A stretch of 50,263 nucleotides of DNA from the NCBI GenBank assembly GCA_016930645.1, contig JAFGGH010000030.1, forward strand, positions 1-50,263, given 5' to 3'. The notes beneath the pieces are model-generated. The model was not told the DNA's origin. It ran no database searches and saw nothing but the letters and a program-made list of their open reading frames with translations. Shown here one piece after another: positions 18,819 to 27,511 of this stretch (the stretch's first letter is position 1; every line of letters starts with the position of its first letter). The stretch is from Sedimentisphaerales bacterium (GTDB taxonomy: Bacteria > Planctomycetota > Phycisphaerae > Sedimentisphaerales > Anaerobacaceae). A program made the position numbers and the translations under genes.

Positions 18819-20108
18819 ATGATAAAAGTTAATGTCAAAATCCTGCGTTTGACGTTTCTGGCTGTTTGGTTACCGGCGGGTTTTTGCTTTGCCAAATACG
18901 GTGGCGGCAGCGGAACTGCACAAGACCCATATATGATATATACCGCGGAACAGATGAACGAAATAGGTACATACGGCGACGACTGTGATAAGCACTTTGC
19001 CCTGATGGCCGATATTGACCTGAGCGGTTATACCGGTGACCAGTTCAATATCATTGGAGATTCGGAAAAAGCCTTTACCGGAGTTTTTGACGGACGAGGT
19101 TATGAAATTTATAATTTTACTTATTATTCGGACGGTGATTTTGTGGGTCTTTTTGGCGTTGTAGACCAACCGGCACATATAAAGAACCTTGGCATGGTTG
19201 ACCCTGATGTTAGCGCCTCTTTATCCATTGGTGCTTTAGTTGGTTTGTTGAATAACGGCACCATCGAGAATTGTTGGGTAGTTGGTGGGGTTGTTTATGG
19301 TGGGCAGAGATGCGGAGCTCTGGCGGGAAGCTTATTGAGCGGTACCGTTCAGAACTGTTATACTAATGATACCTTTGTTGATTCGGTTTTGGATGCAGGC
19401 GGCTTTGCGGGAGCTTGTGATGCTGAGATGAGAAACTGTTTTGCAGCCAGCCCTACCAGCTCTTTGTTAGGCTATGAGGGAGCTCTTGTCGGCGTGGGCA
19501 CGCTCGGTTCTTACACAAGTTGTTTCTGGGACAGCACCGTTAGTAGTTCATTGACCGGCATTGGTAACGGGCCCGACCCTTCCGGTGTTATCGGCGAGAC
19601 AACTGTTAATATGCGAATGGCATCAACCTTTATCAATGCTGGCTGGGATATTATTACACCGGATAATCAGCCTCAAGAGTTAATCTGGCGGATGTGCACT
19701 GATGATGTTAATTATCCGCGGTTGAATGTTGAATATCTGCAAAGTGATTTTGTCTGCCCGGATGGCGTTGATATTCTCGACCTTGCCATGCTTGCTGAAG
19801 AATGGCAGGGCTTTATATTCGAGATCGACGTCGATTTTTACCCTGACAGGCGGATTGATTTTCTCGACTGGGCACTGTTTGCCTCAGCCTGGCAGAGCTT
19901 CGAAGGACAACCTGGCTATGATGAGAAATATGATATTGCAAAGCCTTATGGTGTTATAGATGTAAAAGATGTCGCTGTTTTTGTTGATTACTGGCTTGCT
20001 AAAGGCGGTTTATATTTGAACACTGATATCGAACCTTACGGCGGAGACGGTATCGTTGACTTTTATGATTATGCGGTATTTTCAAATCAATATCAGCAGG
20101 ACAACTAA
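18819..20108 (+). CDS. Secreted GLUG-repeat protein with dockerin-like EF-hand tail
   Basis: A 429-residue exported protein. After a signal peptide (LRLTFLAVWLPAGFCFA) comes GGGSGTAQDPYMI, ALMADIDLSG and GVFDGRGYEIYN, then GLUG-type repeats (FVGLFGVV..., GALVGLLNNGTIENCWVVGG, CGALAGSLLSGTVQNCY, AGGFAGACDAEMRNCF), which predict a right-handed beta-helix adhesin. The last 120 residues contain four short DxxDxxD-like segments (GVDILDLAMLAEEW, RIDFLDWALFASAW, VIDVKDVAVFVDYW, IVDFYDYAVFSNQY) like planctomycete dockerin-type calcium-binding repeats. Probably a cell-surface or cellulosome-like attachment protein. Its end overlaps the converging gene by 4 bp. Confidence 0.8.
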   Translation: MIKVNVKILRLTFLAVWLPAGFCFAKYGGGSGTAQDPYMIYTAEQMNEIGTYGDDCDKHFALMADIDLSGYTGDQFNIIGDSEKAFTGVFDGRGYEIYNFTYYSDGDFVGLFGVVDQPAHIKNLGMVDPDVSASLSIGALVGLLNNGTIENCWVVGGVVYGGQRCGALAGSLLSGTVQNCYTNDTFVDSVLDAGGFAGACDAEMRNCFAASPTSSLLGYEGALVGVGTLGSYTSCFWDSTVSSSLTGIGNGPDPSGVIGETTVNMRMASTFINAGWDIITPDNQPQELIWRMCTDDVNYPRLNVEYLQSDFVCPDGVDILDLAMLAEEWQGFIFEIDVDFYPDRRIDFLDWALFASAWQSFEGQPGYDEKYDIAKPYGVIDVKDVAVFVDYWLAKGGLYLNTDIEPYGGDGIVDFYDYAVFSNQYQQDN

Positions 20109-21121
20109 CCGAGCATATCGTTGTACTTTTTTTCTTTTCTCTTTTTCCAGTCGCCTTTGTGATAGTTGTAGCTGATAATCAGCGGCAGAACAGTGGTAGC
20201 TTCGGCGAAGACCATCTGCTCGTGGCCGGTATCGACCTTGCCCCAGCTTGAGGCTTCTTTGAGGGTGGAACTCGAGCATGCCCCGTCACGGGCATCGGCT
20301 ACTGTGATTTGTACCGCGTATTTGTGCATAGGAACTTCCTTGCCAAGCACCTCTGCACAGACGACTGTATCCTGTGCGAAGTTTTTCGGGACGCCGCCGC
20401 CAATCATAAACAGCCCTGACACATCAGCGCCCATTTTGATTTTGGTAAGCTCTCGGAAATCCTTTACCGAATCAATGCTGACATGCGAATCAGGGTTTTC
20501 AACCTGATGTTTTACCAGTCCGAACCCTGCGCTTGAATCACTGAAGGCCGGACAAAAAACGGGAACGCCTTTTTCATAAGCTGTTTGAACAAGCGAATCC
20601 TTCTTGACGGAATTTTTAGTCAGGTATTTGCCCATTTCAACGATAAATTCTCGTGAGGAATAAGGCCTCGGTTCGAGAGAATCGGCGATTTTTCTCGTAG
20701 TATCGTCGCAAATCTGCAACTGCTCTTCATCGATGTAAGTATCGTAAATTCTGTCGATGTAAAGCTCTCTGAGTTTGTTGTCATCGACATAAGGGCTGCC
20801 CTTGTAGTGCTTAAAACCGAGCGCCTCGAAGAAATCCATATCCACGATAGCAGCGCCTGTCGCAACAACGGCATCGATCATGTTGCACCTGACCATATCT
20901 GCATAGATTTGCATACAGCCAGCCGCGCTGCTGCTGCCTGCGATGCAGAGTATGATAGTGCAGTCGGCGTCGTTAATCATAGTATCGAGAATGTCCGCCG
21001 CCCTTGCTGCATCTCGCGAGCTGAACGACATATCCCGCATCGAGTTGATTATGCTGGTCGCGTCGAACGATTTTATATCAATATGTTTTACAGCTTTGTT
21101 AAGAAAGTCTTTCTTTTCCAT
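20105..21121 (-). CDS. Deoxyhypusine synthase-like enzyme of polyamine metabolism
   Basis: A 338-residue homologue of deoxyhypusine synthase. It keeps the NAD-binding features (AGSSSAAG, VATGAAIVD, FMIGGGVPKNF) and the reactive lysine K295 in SSWGKV, which forms the aminobutyl-imine intermediate in the eukaryotic enzyme. Bacteria have no hypusinated eIF5A, and members in bacteria have been linked to homospermidine synthesis, in which the acceptor would be putrescine. Placement directly after agmatinase (16-bp gap) and arginine decarboxylase agrees with a polyamine role. GAAGGTGAATT precedes the ATG. The acceptor cannot be told from sequence. Confidence 0.8.
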   Translation of the reverse strand: MEKKDFLNKAVKHIDIKSFDATSIINSMRDMSFSSRDAARAADILDTMINDADCTIILCIAGSSSAAGCMQIYADMVRCNMIDAVVATGAAIVDMDFFEALGFKHYKGSPYVDDNKLRELYIDRIYDTYIDEEQLQICDDTTRKIADSLEPRPYSSREFIVEMGKYLTKNSVKKDSLVQTAYEKGVPVFCPAFSDSSAGFGLVKHQVENPDSHVSIDSVKDFRELTKIKMGADVSGLFMIGGGVPKNFAQDTVVCAEVLGKEVPMHKYAVQITVADARDGACSSSTLKEASSWGKVDTGHEQMVFAEATTVLPLIISYNYHKGDWKKRKEKKYNDMLG

Positions 21122-21137
21122 AATTCACCTTCAGATT

Positions 21138-21986
21138 TTAATTGGCGAACTTGTACGCCAACATTTTATAAATCACCTTGGCCGCCAGAAAATCAGGCGC
21201 CTTGTTATTTTTGTTCGGGCAAAGCTCAACCACATCAAAACCGACGACATCTTTATTTTTGCAGACCGCTTTCAATAAAGCCAATATGTCATACCATAAT
21301 AACCCGCCCGGCTCAGGCGTTCCGGTTGACGGCATAATCGACGGGTCGAAAACGTCAAGGTCGATGGTAATATATACCTGAGCAGACAGCATTTCGATTA
21401 CCCCGTCTATGTAACTTTTATCATTGTAAATGTCCTTTGCGAAAAAGACCCTGCCGGCATCGAGATTCGCCTTTTCGGATATATCCATACTGCGTATGCC
21501 GACCTGTACGACTGGACAGAATTCTTTCACTCGTGCTGTAACGCAGGCGTGGTTGTATTTTGAGCCGAGATATTCATCACGTAAATCAGCGTGGGCGTCG
21601 AGCTGAAGAACTGTTAAATTTGCATATTTTTTGGTGTAAGCTTTTATTGCGCCGATACTAACTGAATGCTCACCGCCGACTGTAACGACGAATTTATTCT
21701 GTGATATGTAGTCAGCGACTTTTTGCCGAACGTCTTGCGTCATTTCTTCAGGCGGCCAATTTCCTGTAATAGCATTGGCGGTATAAATGCCGTTTTTGTA
21801 CGGCTCACTGTCCGTCTCTATATCGTAAAGTTCCATATTTGCAGAGGCCTCGATAATTGCAGCAGGACCTTTGTCGGCGCCTTTAATCCAGGTGCTGGTA
21901 CCATCATAAGCCACAGGCAAGATTACCACCTTAGCTGTTTCGGGTTGACAGTATTTATCTTCTATATCACCAAAGTTGGGATTCAT
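21138..21986 (-). CDS. speB: Agmatinase
   Basis: A 282-residue ureohydrolase that converts agmatine to putrescine and urea with a binuclear manganese site. The metal ligands are in place: H107 in GGEHS, D130, H132 and D134 in DAHAD, and D209 and D211 in DLDVFDP. The family end ELCPNKN is also present. It is the middle gene of the polyamine operon, between the arginine decarboxylase (86 bp upstream, across the hairpins at 22024) and the deoxyhypusine synthase-like gene. Confidence 0.93.
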   Translation of the reverse strand: MNPNFGDIEDKYCQPETAKVVILPVAYDGTSTWIKGADKGPAAIIEASANMELYDIETDSEPYKNGIYTANAITGNWPPEEMTQDVRQKVADYISQNKFVVTVGGEHSVSIGAIKAYTKKYANLTVLQLDAHADLRDEYLGSKYNHACVTARVKEFCPVVQVGIRSMDISEKANLDAGRVFFAKDIYNDKSYIDGVIEMLSAQVYITIDLDVFDPSIMPSTGTPEPGGLLWYDILALLKAVCKNKDVVGFDVVELCPNKNNKAPDFLAAKVIYKMLAYKFAN

Positions 21987-22023
21987 AACGTCTGCTTGAT
22001 TCTAAGATACGCTTGACGCAATA

Positions 22024-22069
22024 GTAACACGAGCATCCTGCTCGTGTTACCACGGCCTGGAAGGCCGTG
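22024..22069. repeat. Tandem perfect hairpins between the decarboxylase and speB
   Basis: Stem 1 is GTAACACGAGCA (22024-22035) with its complement (22039-22050), loop TCC. Stem 2 is CACGGCCT/AGGCCGTG (22051-22058/22062-22069), loop GGA; GTGTTAC follows again. A dispersed palindromic element or an mRNA-processing/attenuator structure within the operon. Confidence 0.7.
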
Positions 22070-22072
22070 TTA

Positions 22073-22624
22073 CTAATCGAATATGAACATTGCTATTGCT
22101 ACTACTGTTGTCCAGAGGTTCTGCTGGCCGCTCGCTGTCTGGGTAATGTTGCTGGTGCGGATAATCAGGCCGCTTGACTGATAAACCTGCTCCTTCTCGC
22201 TCCAGGCCTTGTCCGGGTCGACCTCGAATCCCAGTGTCGTTCCGAGCATTCCGGCAGCTAAGTCTTCGCTCATATCCGCAGCCTGCTTCTGGTTCATGCC
22301 GTAGTTGTGCACCTCAGAAAGATAACCCCATTTATCCTTCTCTTTTGGCACTGCTAAGCCAATTGAAGCGGCAATCAATCTTCCGTGCTCATCCGTATCG
22401 GTTCGAGCCATAACACAATAGCTTATCGCTCCAGGAGTGAGATACTTCAATCCGGCTTCTCTGCTTATGATTTTGCACCTTGGAGGAAGGATGGACGAGA
22501 CCTGCACGAGGTTCTGCTGAGCTACACCGGCCATTCGCAATGCCATCTCAAACGATTTGAGCTGATATTTGTGCCTGCCGACCCCTTTTGTCAAAAACAC
22601 CTTGCTTGGGACAAAATCTTCCAT
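22073..22624 (-). CDS. pdaD: Pyruvoyl-dependent arginine decarboxylase
   Basis: A 183-residue proenzyme converting arginine to agmatine. VSSILPP gives the self-cleavage pair S43-S44: cleavage would yield a beta chain of 43 residues and an alpha chain beginning with a pyruvoyl group. HNYG and the TLGFEVDP motif also match the family. It is the first gene of the operon, with AGGAG 7 nt before the ATG and the promoter at 22681-22708. With agmatinase it makes putrescine without ornithine decarboxylase, an arrangement seen in archaea and in deep-branching bacteria. Confidence 0.92.
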   Translation of the reverse strand: MEDFVPSKVFLTKGVGRHKYQLKSFEMALRMAGVAQQNLVQVSSILPPRCKIISREAGLKYLTPGAISYCVMARTDTDEHGRLIAASIGLAVPKEKDKWGYLSEVHNYGMNQKQAADMSEDLAAGMLGTTLGFEVDPDKAWSEKEQVYQSSGLIIRTSNITQTASGQQNLWTTVVAIAMFIFD

Positions 22625-22680
22625 CGCGTTTCTCCTGAAAGCTGATGCGCATAATCGCCGTATTTTTTACCATCATGCGA

Positions 22681-22708
22681 ATTATAAATACAAATAATGA
22701 TTTGACAA
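22681..22708 (-). promoter_or_regulatory. Promoter of the polyamine operon
   Basis: On the minus strand TTGTCA (22708-22703), a 16-bp spacer and a perfect TATAAT (22686-22681), about 55 bp before the pdaD start codon. Confidence 0.65.
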
Positions 22709-22763
22709 TAAAAAAAAGCAGGCTTGGTAATAACAAGTATCAAGTATGTGGTATTTTAATTAA

Positions 22764-22788
22764 CCGATTTTTATCCGTCTAAGGCGGA
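22764..22788. repeat. TCCGCC...GGATAAA family, copy 3 (reverse)
   Basis: Reverse complement TCCGCCTTAGACGGATAAAA then ATCGG, matching the copies at 40-67 and 16990-17016. It sits between the PAP2 gene and the polyamine operon. Confidence 0.55.
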
Positions 22789-22811
22789 AACCACTCACCA
22801 GTTAACCATTA

Positions 22812-23612
22812 TCAGAATTGCTTCACAAAGCTTATCCCCGCTGTTGGCTCACCGGTCTGTGTTGGCGGCATCGGCATCAAATCAAAACCGGCGATTTCAA
22901 GATTCATGTGTTTGCCTGCTACCGAATGTCCTACCGCCCAGCCGAGCGCAGCGCCGAAGACAACGTCGCTGGCCCAGTGGTCGCCTTCTTCAATCATTCT
23001 GTATCCGACGAACGATGCCGCTACATAAGCAGGTATGCCGACCTTTGGCCCGTAAAATTCATCCAATACCGCCGCGACACAGAACGAGCTTGAGGTATGG
23101 CCGCTCGGCCAGGCCCACTTGTCGTGGTTGGGAGTGGTATTATCACGCACGGCTTTCAAACTTGCCGTCACAAGGCCGTTAATCGACAGTGCCGTCATCA
23201 TAGTCCAGGCACGGTTCTCGTTGAGTTTGTCGTTTGCGTCAACGGCAAGGGCATACCACAGGCCGGTTACGGCGAAATGTGTTCCGGGATTGCCTATCCA
23301 ATTCAGCGATTCGCTAAAAAAGCCGTCGATTGCCCGGTGATGCTCGACGCTGTCCTGAATATCGTCGTCGGCACCGTTGTTGTGCATAACAATGCTTGCA
23401 GCCCCCGCCATTCCTAAAAGCCATAAGTTATTCGGCTCGGTGAAGGTCGTTTTGGAATCTTCCCATATTCTGTCGGGGAATGTATGGCGTTTTTGCCATA
23501 ATTCTTCGGACCATTGGCGTTTGAGTTCGGGGTTGGCAGGCTTATTTTCCTGACTTACGCAACCGGCGATGAAGACCGCGGCTATACACAGAACTAAAAA
23601 GCGTCCCTTCAT
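22812..23612 (-). CDS. PAP2-type phosphatase lipoprotein
   Basis: A 266-residue lipoprotein of the PAP2 phosphatase superfamily, which dephosphorylates lipid phosphates such as undecaprenyl pyrophosphate or phosphatidic acid. MKGRFLVLCIAAVFIAGC is a lipobox signal. The PAP2 motifs are KAVRDNTTP (a weak C1, where Arg-Pro is degenerate), WPSGHTSSSF (C2) and GYRMIEEGDHWASDVVFG (C3 with Arg, His and Asp). GAAGGAAC precedes the ATG. It follows the lytic transglycosylase gene by 22 bp, so the pair probably acts on envelope lipid and peptidoglycan. Confidence 0.85.
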   Translation of the reverse strand: MKGRFLVLCIAAVFIAGCVSQENKPANPELKRQWSEELWQKRHTFPDRIWEDSKTTFTEPNNLWLLGMAGAASIVMHNNGADDDIQDSVEHHRAIDGFFSESLNWIGNPGTHFAVTGLWYALAVDANDKLNENRAWTMMTALSINGLVTASLKAVRDNTTPNHDKWAWPSGHTSSSFCVAAVLDEFYGPKVGIPAYVAASFVGYRMIEEGDHWASDVVFGAALGWAVGHSVAGKHMNLEIAGFDLMPMPPTQTGEPTAGISFVKQF

Positions 23613-23634
23613 TATAATGTTCCTTCAAGGTTCA

Positions 23635-24840
23635 TTACTGAAAAGGCAGATTGTCAGTTTTCAAAAACAGATAATAAAGCCTGCCTTCCTGGTATGTTTG
23701 TCCCGCCAGCCTCCCCGCGGTATCGCCGACCCCCATATACACATCGCACCTGCCCGGCGCCCTTATCGCTCCGCCGGTGTCCTGGTCAAGCGCAAAGCCG
23801 CTGTAAAGCTCGTTGACTACTTCCGTCCCCATAGCTTTGGGAAGTGTCGTCGATACGTAAGTCAGACTGGCGCGGGGGAATATCGATTTGTCAGTGGCAA
23901 TACTTCTGTAAGCAATCACCGGAACATTCAAACTGCCCCTCGGCTCGCCGCTTTCCTCTCTGAAAAATACATAGCGAGGATTCAGCCTCGTGTATCTGCT
24001 CACCTGCTCTTTATGCCTCTTGAAATAATCGATCATCGCAGCTAGGCTGAGCTGCTTTTTCGTTATCACACCGTCGCTTATCATCTGCTGAGAAATGCTT
24101 TGATATTCATAACCGTTATTCGCTGCGTACCCTACCGTCTGTAAGGTTCCGTCGCCGAGTCGTATTTTTGCCGAACCTTGAACATGAGCAATATAAGACT
24201 CGAACGGGTCTGCCATCCATATAAGCTCATTGCCCGCGAGCATCTTTGTATCTTCTATGACAGCTCTCGACGGGTACTTCATAACGCTGCCGTCGGATAA
24301 CCGCTTACCGAGAATTTCCCCGTTAGGCCCTTTAACCAAATCATCCGGCTGCTTGTAAAGCGGATACCGGAACACATCATCCTGCTGATACGAACCGTCG
24401 AAGATAGGCGTATAGTAACCCGTAAACAATACGGTTCCCTGCCCGTCGCATCCAACCGAGATATAAACATCGAATTTTTCTTTTATGGCCTGATTGAGCG
24501 CAGGCCCCGATAAACCCGAATCGAGCAGCTCTCGGAAGGCCTCAAGACTCCTCACAGCCTTGTAGTGTGTGATGTCCTGTACGGGATAATACTGCTTGCT
24601 CGATGGCTTGCTGAGATAAGTCAAACTGTTATCCGTCGCTTCCTTCAGCCCCTTAATGTCGAAACACGCAAGCGTAAAATCCGGAATCTGGTAAGGGTCG
24701 TTCAGTTTCCTCAGTGCCGATTGGCCTGGCGGCAGGGGGTTGTCATAAGGAGGCTTAATCCCGATTTGTCGGGATTCAGTTCGGCAGCCAAGACTGAATA
24801 AGAACCCTATAAGCAAAACAGAAAGAGCCCATTTTTTCAT
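23635..24840 (-). CDS. mltA: MltA-type lytic murein transglycosylase lipoprotein
   Basis: A 401-residue lipoprotein (MKKWALSVLLIGFLFSLGC) that cleaves peptidoglycan to 1,6-anhydromuropeptides. It has the MltA double-psi-barrel pattern: VLFTGYYTP, IRLGDG, the YANNG motif, and a 3D domain with LDQDTGGAIRAPGRCDVYMG, where D354 corresponds to the catalytic Asp308 of E. coli MltA. Directly after the lipobox cysteine, residues 22-28 are encoded by one of the dispersed palindromes (24757-24776). Probably first in an operon with the PAP2 gene. Confidence 0.9.
   Translation of the reverse strand: MKKWALSVLLIGFLFSLGCRTESRQIGIKPPYDNPLPPGQSALRKLNDPYQIPDFTLACFDIKGLKEATDNSLTYLSKPSSKQYYPVQDITHYKAVRSLEAFRELLDSGLSGPALNQAIKEKFDVYISVGCDGQGTVLFTGYYTPIFDGSYQQDDVFRYPLYKQPDDLVKGPNGEILGKRLSDGSVMKYPSRAVIEDTKMLAGNELIWMADPFESYIAHVQGSAKIRLGDGTLQTVGYAANNGYEYQSISQQMISDGVITKKQLSLAAMIDYFKRHKEQVSRYTRLNPRYVFFREESGEPRGSLNVPVIAYRSIATDKSIFPRASLTYVSTTLPKAMGTEVVNELYSGFALDQDTGGAIRAPGRCDVYMGVGDTAGRLAGQTYQEGRLYYLFLKTDNLPFQ
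24757..24776. repeat. CCCGA/TCGGG palindrome inside mltA
   Basis: AATCCCGA-TTTG-TCGGGATT, perfect 8-bp arms. It is read through in frame as residues 22-28 of the MltA lipoprotein linker. Confidence 0.7.
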
Positions 24841-25244
24841 TATTACTCTCCGGGAGAATCAGAAAAATCCATTACAATCGCAATATCCATATTATTTATT
24901 TACTTCGGCCAATGAAACCATTTTTACCCAATGAAAATCCCTGCTTTAACCCCGTTTGAAAGCCTCATTTTCTAAAAGGTCTTATTTAACTTAACAGTCC
25001 TGTTGTTATTTATAACCGCGTTTTTATCAAAATCTATAATCCCCTGTAAAAAGGGGGCATTTGCGGCTTTTACGGAAAATTCAATACAGCAGACGCAAAA
25101 ATCTCAAAATCCGCATTCTTATAACAGCATATAAAAAAAAATACCTTGTATCAGAACATTTGATAAATTAGACCGTATAGAAAATTAAGCGAAAGAAACA
25201 ATTATTGTTAAATACATAAGAGCTTTTTCTCTTCTTCCTCCGAT

Positions 25245-25278
25245 AAGCCCGATCCATTCTGGGTCGGGCTTTATTATT
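25245..25278 (+). terminator. Terminator hairpin in the mltA-accA gap
   Basis: AAGCCCGATCC/GGGTCGGGCTT (25245-25255/25261-25271, one G-T pair) with loop ATTCT, followed by TTATTATT. The T-run is on the plus strand although no plus-strand gene lies upstream, so it may end a small RNA or act in both directions for accA. The rest of 24841-25359 is AT-rich with no gene seen. Confidence 0.55.
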
Positions 25279-25359
25279 GGACCTTTGGAAAATCAGGGTA
25301 ATCAATTTGAGTGTATTAAATCGCAGCTTTTTTCGTGATTGAATGTAATTTACCCTGCC

Positions 25360-26439
25360 TTATACTCTGGTTGGCTGGGGTCTTTTTCCGATAGCAGTGA
25401 CCGCTTCCTTTATTCTTTCCTGTGCGGCCTTACTTTTGACACTGATGCTTGATACTGTCGCCGAACCCATCGATCGGAGCTTGCGATATCGGTCTTCAAG
25501 AAGCTTATCAGTATTCTCTCGTCTCAGCTCTCTCAGTGTCCGGACTATATAATCTTCGACATTATATACGGTATCATGGATATTGCGCTGCGCGCCTCCG
25601 ACCGGCTCGGTTATTATCGTATCTATGAGGTTTAGCTTAATCAGGTCTTTACTTGTCAGCTTGAGCGCCTCTGCCGCGCTCGGCGCCTTCGAGCCGTCCC
25701 GCCACAAAATCGCCGCGCAGCCTTCAGGTGAAATAACGGAAAAATAAGCAAACTCCAGCATTGCCATTCTGTCGCCGACCCCTATCGCCAAAGCTCCACC
25801 TGAGCCGCCTTCTCCGATACAAATGCAGATAATCGGAATCCTGAGCTGCGACATCTCGAAAAGATTTTCCGCAATTGCCTGGGCCTGCCCGCGCTCTTCT
25901 GCGCCTATTCCGGGATACGCGCCCGGGGTGTCAATAAATGTTACTACCGGTATGTCGAATTTCTCGGCGAATTTCATTTTCAGGATTGCCTTGCGGTAGC
26001 CTTCAGGATTCGGACAGCCGAAACTGCACGCAATCTTGTCTTTTGTAGTCCTGCCCTTGTTCTGGCCGACGATAAGCACCTTTTCCCGTCTGATTCTGCC
26101 GAGACCGGTTACAATGGCTTTGTCATCGCCGAACCGCCTGTCTCCGTGAAGCTGGCGGAAATCCCTGACTATAAGATTTATATAATCCTCGAGCAGCGGC
26201 CTTTTAGGATGTCTTGCGACCTGGACTGTCTGCCACGCAGTAAGGTTGGAGTATAACTGCCTCAGCTCGGCAACTTTCTGGCGCTCGAGCTGACGTATCT
26301 CGGACGAATAGTCGATACCCTTTGCGCAGGACAGCTTCCCCAGCTCGGTTATCTGCCGGTCTATGTTCGCTATCTTGTCTTCAAAATCGAGATATTCACT
26401 TTTGCTAATGCTGTTGCCGCTGTTTTTCGCATCGGCCAT
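25360..26439 (-). CDS. accA: Acetyl-CoA carboxylase carboxyltransferase subunit alpha
   Basis: A 359-residue AccA that, with AccD, transfers carboxyl from biotin to acetyl-CoA to make malonyl-CoA for fatty acid synthesis. The N-terminal helical DFEDKIANIDRQITEL, HPKRPLLEDYI, FGCPNPEGYRKA, FIDTPGAYPG, EGGSGGALAIGVGDRM and SPEGCAAILW are all family signatures. It is about 40 residues longer than the E. coli protein, mostly at the C terminus. accD and the biotin subunits are not in the window. Monocistronic; divergent from tyrA. Confidence 0.95.
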   Translation of the reverse strand: MADAKNSGNSISKSEYLDFEDKIANIDRQITELGKLSCAKGIDYSSEIRQLERQKVAELRQLYSNLTAWQTVQVARHPKRPLLEDYINLIVRDFRQLHGDRRFGDDKAIVTGLGRIRREKVLIVGQNKGRTTKDKIACSFGCPNPEGYRKAILKMKFAEKFDIPVVTFIDTPGAYPGIGAEERGQAQAIAENLFEMSQLRIPIICICIGEGGSGGALAIGVGDRMAMLEFAYFSVISPEGCAAILWRDGSKAPSAAEALKLTSKDLIKLNLIDTIITEPVGGAQRNIHDTVYNVEDYIVRTLRELRRENTDKLLEDRYRKLRSMGSATVSSISVKSKAAQERIKEAVTAIGKRPQPTRV

Positions 26440-26562
26440 AATTTCGACCCACCAAAAATTTGGCCCCGTGTTTTATATGTGTTTTCTGTGTGGGGCCTTC
26501 TCACTCTTAATTTAATATTTAAGAAATAATAACATTTAAACCACTTGAACAGAAGAAAAAAA

Positions 26563-26591
26563 TTGACATACGAGCATTATTGAGATACCTT
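26563..26591 (+). promoter_or_regulatory. Promoter of the tyrA-purL-purQ group
   Basis: TTGACA (26563-26568), a 17-bp spacer and TACCTT (26586-26591), about 45 bp before the tyrA ATG. The -35 is perfect; the -10 is moderate. Confidence 0.5.
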
Positions 26592-26635
26592 TTAGCATAA
26601 TTTCCTGTTTTGTTTTTCTCCGTAAGGCTCTTTAT

Positions 26636-27511
26636 ATGAAAGACTTGCGTCAAATAACTATCATCGGAACCGGTTTGTTGGGTTCAAGTCTGGCCCTGGC
26701 GGCTGGCGCTTCTTTCAGCGATATTAAAGTCGTCGCTTTCAGCCATCGCGCATCAACAAGAAAAAAGGCCCGCAGGCTTCTCGGCGATGCTGTTGTCGTT
26801 GACGAGCTTACGCAAAGCGTGCTCGATTCGGACATTGTTATTCTTGCCGCGCCCATTTATACATTCGAAGGAATTTTCAAGGCGATTAAAAGCAGCCTTA
26901 AAAAAGGCGCGATTGTTACCGACGTCGGTTCTTCAAAAGTTCTGCCTCATAAATGGGCGAAAAAATGTTTTCAAAAAACCGTTCACTACGTCGGCTCTCA
27001 CCCAATAGCCGGTTCCGAACAGAGAGGTATCGAATTTGCCAGGGACGACCTTTTCGACGGTGCCGACTGCATAATAACTTCCCAAAAGAGCACAAATAAA
27101 AAAGCCGTCTCTGTTCTGAAAAAGTTCTGGAGCAAAATAGGCTGTCGCGTAATCGAAATGACTCCCGCTCAGCACGACAGAATTTTCGCTGGCGTCAGCC
27201 ACCTGTCGCACATCACCGCCGTCTCGCTGGTCAATGCCAACAACGACGAGCTTTTAAAATTCGCGGGCAAAGGTTTTATGGATACCACGCGCGTTGCCTC
27301 AAGCCCGGCCAATATCTGGCTCGATATATTGATGGCAAACTCAGATAACTGCGTAAAAGGTATAGATAATATAATCGACCAGCTTGGAAAATTCAAAAAG
27401 GCAATACAAACCGGAGACAGCAAAAAAACGAAAATTCTGCTGGACAGCGCAAGGAATAAACGGGCTAAACTCATTAAGGATAAACTCAGGAAAAGGGAAA
27501 TGATACCGTGA
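26636..27511 (+). CDS. tyrA: Prephenate dehydrogenase
   Basis: A 291-residue NAD(P)-dependent dehydrogenase that oxidises prephenate (or arogenate) in tyrosine synthesis. IIGTGLLGSSLA (9-20) is the dinucleotide-binding loop, TDVGSSK and GSHPIAGSEQRG carry the active-site serine and histidine (H122), and HDRIFAGVSHLSH is the C-terminal family motif. There is no fused chorismate mutase or ACT domain. The stop codon overlaps the GTG start of purL by four bases (GTGA), so tyrosine and purine synthesis genes are translationally coupled here. Confidence 0.92.
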   Translation: MKDLRQITIIGTGLLGSSLALAAGASFSDIKVVAFSHRASTRKKARRLLGDAVVVDELTQSVLDSDIVILAAPIYTFEGIFKAIKSSLKKGAIVTDVGSSKVLPHKWAKKCFQKTVHYVGSHPIAGSEQRGIEFARDDLFDGADCIITSQKSTNKKAVSVLKKFWSKIGCRVIEMTPAQHDRIFAGVSHLSHITAVSLVNANNDELLKFAGKGFMDTTRVASSPANIWLDILMANSDNCVKGIDNIIDQLGKFKKAIQTGDSKKTKILLDSARNKRAKLIKDKLRKREMIP

